DNA from: Sulfurovum sp.
GTDB lineage: Bacteria; Campylobacterota; Campylobacteria; Campylobacterales; Sulfurovaceae
Assembly (NCBI GenBank): GCA_026193735.1
Contig: JAPHUJ010000128.1
Location: forward strand, 1-5,035
Direction of reading: 5' to 3'
DNA length: 5,035 nucleotides
Position 1 is the stretch's first letter; each line of letters starts with the position of its first letter. The notes under the pieces are model-generated. The model was given only the letters and a program-made list of their open reading frames with translations. It did not search any database and had not been told where the DNA came from. The translations under genes were made by a program, and so were the position numbers. Shown here piece by piece: positions 1-5,035 of the stretch.

Positions 1-546
1 CCCAATGCATTTGCAACAGGAAGGAATTATGAACATGCCGCAGTAGCTGTTACTGAAGGACTTTTAAACCTGATGACAGCAGAAGAGGTAGAAGCTGTTA
101 TCGCCCATGAGCTCAGCCATATCAAACACTACGATATGCTCATCGGTACAGTCACAGCGACTATCGCCGGAGCGATAGCCATGCTTGCACAGTTTGGCAT
201 GTTTTTTGGAGGAGATAGAGATAGACCTAACCTTTTCGTGACACTTGCACTTATGTTCATTATGCCATTAGCTGCGAGTGTCATACAAATGACCGTGAGC
301 CGTAACCGTGAGTTTATGGCAGACGAAGGTTCCGCAAAAATGACAGGTCATCCTGAGTGGTTACAGAATGCATTGGCTAAACTGGACAACTATGCCAGAG
401 GAACCATCATGCACGATGCGGATCCGCAAACGGCGCATATGTTCATCATTAACCCTTTTACAGGTAAAGATATGTCACTTAAACAACTTTTCAGTACACA
501 TCCAAGTACAGAGCAAAGAATAGAGAGACTCGAAGCACTCAAGTGA
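1..546 (+). CDS. htpX: HtpX-type membrane zinc metalloprotease (peptidase family M48B), 3' part
   Basis: HtpX is an inner-membrane zinc endoprotease that cleaves damaged or misfolded membrane proteins, working beside FtsH. The window opens inside the gene: frame 1 is open from base 1 and reads [20 protein letters not shown], the usual lead-in to the active site, so the ATG at 73 is internal, not a start. The visible part is 181 residues; family members are about 280-310, so roughly the N-terminal third, with its first two membrane segments, is missing. The zinc-binding HELSH motif is at window residues 36-40 (bases 106-120), with Glu37 as catalytic base. The third zinc ligand is Glu104 (bases 310-312) in SRNREFMAD. 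Two hydrophobic segments follow the motif, at about residues 46-69 and 77-100. The C-terminal signature [14 protein letters not shown] is intact. The stop codon TGA overlaps the putative promoter of the next gene. Family assignment is very secure. Confidence 0.95.
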   Translation, partial: PNAFATGRNYEHAAVAVTEGLLNLMTAEEVEAVIAHELSHIKHYDMLIGTVTATIAGAIAMLAQFGMFFGGDRDRPNLFVTLALMFIMPLAASVIQMTVSRNREFMADEGSAKMTGHPEWLQNALAKLDNYARGTIMHDADPQTAHMFIINPFTGKDMSLKQLFSTHPSTEQRIERLEALK

Positions 547-552
547 TATAAT
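544..552 (+). promoter_or_regulatory. Extended -10 promoter element for rnr-holA
   Basis: The sequence TGATATAAT is a perfect TGn-TATAAT extended -10 box; its TGA is also the htpX stop codon. No convincing -35 hexamer is visible around 524-530. That fits housekeeping (sigma-70 type) promoters of Campylobacterota, which are known to depend on an extended -10 and often lack a recognisable -35. Transcription would be expected to start about 7 bases downstream, near 559-560, giving rnr a leader of about 56 bases. The call is from consensus match and position only; read-through from htpX is also possible. Confidence 0.6.
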
Positions 553-599
553 TCATCTTATGATAAAAACAATACAATTATTTACTTTTCAACTTCTTC

Positions 600-606
600 A
601 AGGGGG
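600..606 (+). promoter_or_regulatory. Ribosome binding site of rnr
   Basis: AAGGGGG lies 9 bases before the ATG at 616 and supports that start. The upstream stretch back to the htpX stop is open in the same frame but contains no ATG, GTG or TTG codon in frame, so 616 is the only reasonable start. An out-of-frame ATG-TAA pair sits at 608-613 between the site and the start codon. Confidence 0.7.
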
Positions 607-615
607 TATGTAAAC

Positions 616-2586
616 ATGTCTCCATTTGCCATACAACTAATGAATGGATGTCTATACTCTGATATTGAACAAGAAGACCAAAACAGTTTTCAGGCACTAC
701 AACAATTGGGTGCCATAGAAGAAGTGGATGGACTTTGGAAATTAAATTCTCTCTATCGTGTAGGCAGACTTTACATAGGTAAAGATGGAAAAGGTTATGT
801 TGAAGCAGAGTTCAAAGAACAGCGTGATCTGCTTATAGAACCTGATGATCTTCGGGGTGCGAAACATGGAGATGTTGTCGTTGCCAAACGGATCATCGCC
901 AGACGAGGTCGTGCCAGTGGTAAAGTACAACTTGTTATAGAAAAAGCCCACCTCTTTACCATTGCTTACACACATAGGGATGAATCAAATAATTTTCTTA
1001 TACTCAACATCCGTACAGGAGAGCCAACCCATGCAGTGATGGAAGGTATGGATCTAAAGGCCTTTAAACTCGGTACCGTGTTGAAAGTGGATGTGGATAA
1101 TGACAAGGTTTTAGAAGTGATGGGAATCTTGGATGATCCTAAGGTCGATGAAAAAATTTCTCTCGCATTGTATGAGCGTGAAGATGCCTTTCCTCCTGAG
1201 TGTCTTACTGATGCCTTGAAAGTTGAACAGGAAGTCACAAAAGAGGAACATCCGGATCGTATCGATCTGACCCATCTTGATTTCTGTACGATTGACCCCG
1301 TAACAGCAAAAGATTTTGATGATGCCATCTACTTTGACATGAATACGTATACCCTCTATGTGGGTATTGCTGATGTGAGTCACTACGTACCCTTCTTCAC
1401 AAATATAGACAAAGAAGCAAAAAAACGTGGTTTTACTACTTACTTGCCGCATAAATCTTTTCCTATGCTTCCTAGAGAACTCAGTGAGAATATCTGTTCA
1501 CTTAAACCCAAAGTAGACAGACTTGCATTTGTAGCAAAGATAGAATTAGACAAAGCAACACTTAAACCTTTAAAAGAAGAGTTTTTTGAAGCCATCATCC
1601 ACTCAAAACACCGTTTTAATTATGAAGACATAGATGCGATATTGGAACATGGAGTTAAGGGTATTACTGGTGCAGTAGCTGAAATTTTAACATGGTTGCT
1701 TCCTCTACAAAAAATAACAGTTAAATTACACAATGAACGACTCAAACATGGATTTGACTTTAGATCTGAAGAGATCAAACTCAGTATTGATGCCAACCAT
1801 CTGCTTTTAGCAACACAAATAGAAACAGGCACACCTTCTCACTCATTGATAGAAGAGTGTATGCTCCTGGCCAACCAGGCTTCGGCTAAACGGTTTACAG
1901 GCGAAGGGGACAGTATCTTCCGAATACACGAACCTCCTCAACTTTCCAAGATAGAAGCTTTACTTGCCGAATTGGCAGCTATCGGTCTCTATGTTGAAGA
2001 ATATGAAGATTCTCCTTCTCTCATACGTGCTATCCAAAAAGAAGCAACAAAAATGGGTCTTGCATCAGAAGTGGATTCTATGGTCATTAAAGCCTTACGG
2101 CGTGCAAGTTATTCAGCCCAGAATGTAGGACACTTTGGACTAGGCTTTAGCCACTATAGTCACTTTACATCACCTATACGTAGATACTCAGACCTCATCC
2201 TGCATCGTCTCATCAAAACCCAATTACGGGAAGATGAAGAAGAAGCAAGTTACCTGTTACGAAATATTGAACCTCTCTGTGCAAGAGTATCTGAGCTCGA
2301 AAGAGATGCCACAAAGGCAGAATGGGACTTTAGGGACCGAAAGTTTGCACGCTGGGCAGTAGAACGTTTAGGTGAAGTTTTTGAAGCAGAGATCATCGAA
2401 GCAGGTGAAAGTACAAAAGCCGTACTTCAAGGTGACATTGAAGGAGTTACCGTTCATCTTAGAGGTGAGGGTGTCATGCTTTTTGATAAAGTAAGGGTCA
2501 AAATAAACGAAGTCAGCATCGCACAAGCCGTCATCATGGTTGAACTTGTTGAAAAATTGACTAAAGATGAAATGGAGTTGGTTTAA
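616..2586 (+). CDS. rnr: Ribonuclease R (RNase II/R family 3'-5' exoribonuclease)
   Basis: This is a cytoplasmic, processive 3'-to-5' hydrolytic exoribonuclease that degrades mRNA and structured RNA, releasing nucleoside 5'-monophosphates with Mg2+ in the RNB domain. Of 656 residues, about 45-110 look like a cold-shock/OB domain (GKGYVEAEF, then AKHGDVVVAKR). A second OB-like part runs to about 180. The RNB catalytic domain covers about 215-535. Its active-site motif is IDPVTAKDFDD at 226-236, giving the four metal-binding aspartates Asp227, Asp233, Asp235 and Asp236 with the spacing seen in E. coli RNase II and RNase R. Also present are RGFTTYLP (271-278, stacking Tyr276), PMLPRELSENICSL (283-296) and GHFGLGFSHYSHFTSPIRRY (505-524, with the RNA-contacting Arg522). 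A C-terminal S1-like domain spans about 585-648. It is shorter than E. coli RNase R (813 residues): the N-terminal helix-turn-helix extension and the lysine-rich tail are absent, as in other Campylobacterota. The last base overlaps holA. All catalytic residues are present, so the enzyme should be active. Confidence 0.95.
   Translation: MSPFAIQLMNGCLYSDIEQEDQNSFQALQQLGAIEEVDGLWKLNSLYRVGRLYIGKDGKGYVEAEFKEQRDLLIEPDDLRGAKHGDVVVAKRIIARRGRASGKVQLVIEKAHLFTIAYTHRDESNNFLILNIRTGEPTHAVMEGMDLKAFKLGTVLKVDVDNDKVLEVMGILDDPKVDEKISLALYEREDAFPPECLTDALKVEQEVTKEEHPDRIDLTHLDFCTIDPVTAKDFDDAIYFDMNTYTLYVGIADVSHYVPFFTNIDKEAKKRGFTTYLPHKSFPMLPRELSENICSLKPKVDRLAFVAKIELDKATLKPLKEEFFEAIIHSKHRFNYEDIDAILEHGVKGITGAVAEILTWLLPLQKITVKLHNERLKHGFDFRSEEIKLSIDANHLLLATQIETGTPSHSLIEECMLLANQASAKRFTGEGDSIFRIHEPPQLSKIEALLAELAAIGLYVEEYEDSPSLIRAIQKEATKMGLASEVDSMVIKALRRASYSAQNVGHFGLGFSHYSHFTSPIRRYSDLILHRLIKTQLREDEEEASYLLRNIEPLCARVSELERDATKAEWDFRDRKFARWAVERLGEVFEAEIIEAGESTKAVLQGDIEGVTVHLRGEGVMLFDKVRVKINEVSIAQAVIMVELVEKLTKDEMELV
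2574..2577 (+). promoter_or_regulatory. Ribosome binding site of holA inside the rnr 3' end
   Basis: GGAG lies within the last rnr codons, 8 bases before the ATG at 2586. Together with the TAATG stop/start overlap it supports that start and translational coupling to rnr. Confidence 0.6.
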
Positions 2587-3563
2587 TGTACCAAAGAGAT
2601 TTTGACCAAAAACTTAAACAGGCTTTTCCTAAAGCTGTTTTGTTTTATGGTGAAAATGACTATCTCGTAGACTTCTATATAGATACCTATATCAAAAAGA
2701 CAGATGCAAAAGAAAGTATGCTTAGTCTCTATTATGATGAGTGGAATTTCGAACAGGCAAAGAATTTTCTTTCACAAACTTCTCTATTTGGCGGTACAAA
2801 TCTTGTGGTCGTTAAACATGATAAAAAAATACCAAAAAAAGAATTGGACATTCTCATAGAACTTGCCAACAAAAGTGAAGACAATTACTTCCTCTACGGG
2901 TATGCCGGTGCTGCAACAGATGCAAAGAGTATGCAAGCCTCCTTTACAGAAAAAAAAGGTGGGGTATGGCTACGCTTTTTCGAACCAAATATTCGTGATG
3001 GTATAGCCATGCTGCAACAAAAAGCACAACGTATAAATCTTGACATAGATCACTATGCCCTACAGCATCTCATGCTAGTACTCAATAACAACTTAGCCCT
3101 TTGTGCCAATGAATTGGATAAACTTGCCATACTGGGGATCAAAGTCACAAGTAAAGATATAGATAAACTGGTCTACTCTACAGCACCTCTGGCAACGGAA
3201 CAGTTACTCATAGATCTATTTAATAAAAAAGCCATTATACCAACCATTACAAGACTACTTGAGATTGGAGAAGATGAGGCATCCCTACTTCGCTCAACAC
3301 AATATTTTGTAAATCAGATCTTTCTTTTCCATGCCTACATCAAACTCAACGGGCATGTAGATTCAGCAGCCATACTTGGATACAAACTACCCAAACAGAT
3401 AGAAGAACAAAAAGCACAGTTGGCCTTACGTGTAAAATCAGCTGTACTGCTTAAGATATTTGAACATTTATTAGAGAGTGAAATGCTCATAAAAAAAGCG
3501 CCAGCTACCCAAAAAGAGGTATTGGTTTACAGCATGTTGATAAAGTTGCAGGGATATTTATAA
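2586..3563 (+). CDS. holA: DNA polymerase III delta subunit (clamp loader)
   Basis: Delta is the 'wrench' subunit of the clamp loader: it opens the beta sliding clamp so that it can be loaded on primed DNA at the replication fork. The 325-residue length is close to E. coli HolA (343). The N-terminal part (about 1-135) resembles the AAA+-like domain I of delta: AVLFYGENDYLVDFY (17-31) stands where ATPases have a P-loop but lacks the GK(T/S) motif, as expected for a subunit that does not bind ATP. SLFGGTNLVVVK (66-77) matches the conserved clamp-contacting region. ANELDKLAIL (174-183) and the C-terminal LLESEMLIKK (295-304) correspond to conserved positions of the lid and collar domains. The start codon shares its A with the rnr stop (TAATG), so the two are almost certainly one operon. 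Delta subunits are divergent in this phylum and often annotated as hypothetical; the identification rests on these motifs and on the RNase R neighbour. Residues 122-124 are encoded across a run of eight A (2950-2957). Confidence 0.88.
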   Translation: MYQRDFDQKLKQAFPKAVLFYGENDYLVDFYIDTYIKKTDAKESMLSLYYDEWNFEQAKNFLSQTSLFGGTNLVVVKHDKKIPKKELDILIELANKSEDNYFLYGYAGAATDAKSMQASFTEKKGGVWLRFFEPNIRDGIAMLQQKAQRINLDIDHYALQHLMLVLNNNLALCANELDKLAILGIKVTSKDIDKLVYSTAPLATEQLLIDLFNKKAIIPTITRLLEIGEDEASLLRSTQYFVNQIFLFHAYIKLNGHVDSAAILGYKLPKQIEEQKAQLALRVKSAVLLKIFEHLLESEMLIKKAPATQKEVLVYSMLIKLQGYL

Positions 3564-3629
3564 TTGTTAAATTTAATAGGTAGAATTTTTAATAAGTTGT
3601 ACTTAGATTTGAAAGTTTGTGAAAGAAAG

Positions 3630-3643
3630 CTTACGTAGGTAAG
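3630..3643. repeat. Small inverted repeat CTTAC-GTAG-GTAAG
   Basis: Five-base arms (3630-3634 and 3639-3643) flank a four-base loop, next to the larger stem-loop in the 132-bp gap between convergent genes. It may be a minor secondary structure downstream of the main hairpin in minus-strand transcripts, or chance. The rest of the gap (3564-3629) is AT-rich and holds no recognisable gene or promoter. Confidence 0.25.
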
Positions 3644-3646
3644 TGA

Positions 3647-3675
3647 CCGCACCCATCTTTCAAAGATGGGCGCAG
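3647..3675 (-). terminator. Stem-loop at the 3' end of the flavoprotein gene
   Basis: A perfect 9-bp inverted repeat (arms CCCATCTTT at 3652-3660 and AAAGATGGG at 3662-3670 on the plus strand) lies between the convergent genes, 21 bases after the flavoprotein stop and 83 bases after the holA stop. On the minus strand the stem extends outward through G-U, C-G, G-C, U-G and C-G pairs to about 14 bp; on the plus strand the same two wobble positions become A-C mismatches. This suggests it works mainly in the minus-strand RNA, as a terminator or 3'-end stabiliser, although the core stem could serve both directions. No U-tract follows on either strand, so it is not a textbook intrinsic terminator. 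Confidence 0.5.
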
Positions 3676-3695
3676 ATCATTCAAAAGATGACCTA

Positions 3696-5035
3696 TTATG
3701 AGAAGAGTTCTCTCATTACCCCGGCAAACCACTCTCTGGTAGCTTTTGCCGTACCTTTAGATCTAAATTTACCCCCGCCATCTTTTGGCTTAGGTACATT
3801 GCCTATGCTCGTAAGCCTACCATTTGGATCTGCAGAGAATGTATGTATAACCATGATCGCTTCTTCTGGTTTACCACCTACCATTGAGAAACATACGTTT
3901 GCTGCTTTAGCAGGGAGACCTTCTTTAGGATCTGAAACTTTGGCATTAAGTTGTGCAACAATTTGTCCCGCTGCTCTATGTGCTGACCAGATAGCTGTTT
4001 GTCCACTTGGTGGAATGGTATGGGTTACAGCATCACCAACAATATAAATGTTTGAATCAGTTTTAGATTTAAAGCTATAACCGTCCATTATTGCATACCC
4101 TGCACCATTTACTTCAATATCCGCCATAGCGATTACTGGGGAACATTTGTTGATAGGCATAAGGTTACAAACTTCATATTTCTCCGTTTTGCTTACACCT
4201 TCTTCATCATCTGCATTTGCAAACTCTATATATGTAATTGTTTTAGCCGCTACATCGATATCTGTAACTTCAGTCAGACCTTTATATTCAATGATATCCG
4301 GGAATATATCATTCCAAGATTCTTGAAATGCTGCACCTTTGGCAAATTTTCCACCTCTGGTATCAAGAACAATGACTTTTCCTTTGATACCTTCATTTTT
4401 CATGAAGTTGGCTACCATAGCTGTTCTCTCATAAGGTGCTGGAGGACATCTGTATTTTCCTTTTGCAGGTGGTACAATGATCACGTTGCCATCCTCCATG
4501 TTATCAAGTTGCCTTTTAAGTGCAATGTGCTCATTACCAGGCATTAACGCAGAGGGACAGGCCTGTGCAACATCTGCGATCTTATCTGCGGACCATGTTG
4601 GGAATTGTCCTTCATAATCATATGCAATACCTGGAGAAAGCACAAGAATATCATAGGCAAAATTACCATTAGTCGTTGTGACTATTTTGGCTTTTCTATC
4701 AATGGCAGTTACTATTGCCTGCACAAAACTGTAATCATGCTTAGAAGCCGGCTGATAGTAATCTCCAACAAAAGTATCCAAAGTGATACCATCAAGGCCA
4801 CCAAGCAATGCATTAGAAAAAGGGCATGCCATGAAAATATTGTTTTTCTCAATGACGGTTACTTCAATGTTTTTATCTTTTTTTCTAAGTGCTTTCGCCA
4901 TAGTAAGTCCTCCAAAACCCCCACCTACGACTACTACTGATTTACCACTGGCTTTTTTAGCTACTGCTGTTGTTTCGCTTGCTACTGCCATATTTGGCAT
5001 TGCTGCAACCACTGCAGCTACACCAGCAAGTTTAA
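3696..5035 (-). CDS. Exported FCSD-family flavoprotein (flavocytochrome c sulfide dehydrogenase flavin subunit-like, fccB/soxF type), 5' end missing
   Basis: Likely a periplasmic FAD enzyme oxidising sulfide or a related sulfur compound and passing electrons to a c-type cytochrome partner. The frame stays open to the window edge. The codons before the GTG at 5012 read KLAGVAAV and continue into a hydrophobic stretch ending AVA (likely cleavage near 4980), so this is the tail of a signal peptide, probably of Tat type. The true start is beyond 5035. Counting from the GTG codon as 1: FAD-binding GGGFGG is at 30-35, and acidic Glu55 ends the second strand. FMACPFSNALLGG (60-72) holds Cys63, at the position of the FAD-linking cysteine of Allochromatium FCSD. 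YRCPPAPYER (187-196) carries redox Cys189. IYIVGDA (322-328) is the second FAD motif. The C-terminal FCSD flavin-binding domain runs from about 370 (NVCFSMV) to the end. The usual partner of Cys189, in the GWCPVD motif, is replaced by Ala307 (GYAIMD). Substrate is therefore uncertain. It converges on holA, and its promoter and any cytochrome subunit gene lie outside the window. Confidence 0.85.
   Translation of the reverse strand, partial: KLAGVAAVVAAMPNMAVASETTAVAKKASGKSVVVVGGGFGGLTMAKALRKKDKNIEVTVIEKNNIFMACPFSNALLGGLDGITLDTFVGDYYQPASKHDYSFVQAIVTAIDRKAKIVTTTNGNFAYDILVLSPGIAYDYEGQFPTWSADKIADVAQACPSALMPGNEHIALKRQLDNMEDGNVIIVPPAKGKYRCPPAPYERTAMVANFMKNEGIKGKVIVLDTRGGKFAKGAAFQESWNDIFPDIIEYKGLTEVTDIDVAAKTITYIEFANADDEEGVSKTEKYEVCNLMPINKCSPVIAMADIEVNGAGYAIMDGYSFKSKTDSNIYIVGDAVTHTIPPSGQTAIWSAHRAAGQIVAQLNAKVSDPKEGLPAKAANVCFSMVGGKPEEAIMVIHTFSADPNGRLTSIGNVPKPKDGGGKFRSKGTAKATREWFAGVMRELFS

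Noticed and set aside
742..1832. Several minus-strand open frames (70-120 codons) opposite rnr
   Set aside because: They lie entirely inside a well-supported RNase R gene, have low-complexity or serine/isoleucine/phenylalanine-rich translations with no family resemblance, and overlap each other in different frames.
3564..3600. Possible promoter (TTGTTA at 3564, TAGAAT at 3581)
   Set aside because: The spacing of 11 bases is far too short, no TGn extension is present, and no plus-strand gene follows.
3643..4047. Plus-strand open frame of 134 codons opposite the flavoprotein 3' end
   Set aside because: It is antisense to the conserved FCSD C-terminal domain, begins in the hairpin region and has no recognisable protein features.
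4323..4940. Two plus-strand open frames of 74 and 111 codons
   Set aside because: Antisense shadows of the FAD-binding region of the flavoprotein; cysteine- and isoleucine-rich translations without motifs.
3696..5035. Assignment as sulfide:quinone oxidoreductase
   Set aside because: The signal peptide remnant, the FAD-linking cysteine context FMACPFSN and the C-terminal FCSD flavin-binding domain favour the flavocytochrome c family; SQR proteins are usually not exported with such a signal peptide and lack this C-terminal domain.
1..5035. Mobile element, CRISPR array, tRNA/rRNA or defence island
   Set aside because: No terminal inverted repeats, transposase or integrase motifs, spaced repeats, or RNA gene sequences were seen; gene content is core housekeeping plus sulfur metabolism.

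Overview
The window reads as ordinary chromosomal sequence from a sulfur-oxidising member of the Campylobacterota (formerly Epsilonproteobacteria), most like Sulfurovum or Sulfurimonas. That placement rests on the AT-rich coding style, a short RNase R directly followed by a divergent DNA polymerase III delta subunit (a neighbour pair I recall from Helicobacter, HP1248-HP1247), an extended -10 promoter without a clear -35 box, and a secreted flavocytochrome c sulfide dehydrogenase-type flavoprotein. No database search was possible, so genus-level placement is inference.

Layout. Positions 1-546 (+) hold the C-terminal 181 codons of the membrane zinc protease HtpX; its start lies before the window. 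A 69-bp gap follows with a perfect extended -10 element (TGnTATAAT) that overlaps the htpX stop codon, then a strong ribosome binding site. Positions 616-2586 (+) encode RNase R and 2586-3563 (+) encode the delta subunit of the DNA polymerase III clamp loader; the two share one base (TAATG) and are very probably co-transcribed and translationally coupled. Positions 3564-3695 are non-coding and lie between convergent genes. They hold a strong hairpin whose strand asymmetry (G-U pairs on one strand, A-C mismatches on the other) points to function in the minus-strand transcript. Positions 3696-5035 (-) encode an exported FAD-dependent flavoprotein of the FCSD family whose 5' end, including the start of its signal peptide, lies beyond the right edge.

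Functionally, the plus-strand genes are housekeeping: membrane protein quality control, RNA turnover and processive DNA replication. The minus-strand gene belongs to periplasmic sulfur (or related) electron transfer and is a separate transcription unit. I see no mobile element, CRISPR array, tRNA, rRNA or defence system. The items most worth a second look are the missing second redox cysteine in the flavoprotein, the strand-polarised hairpin, and the promoter/leader arrangement in front of rnr.
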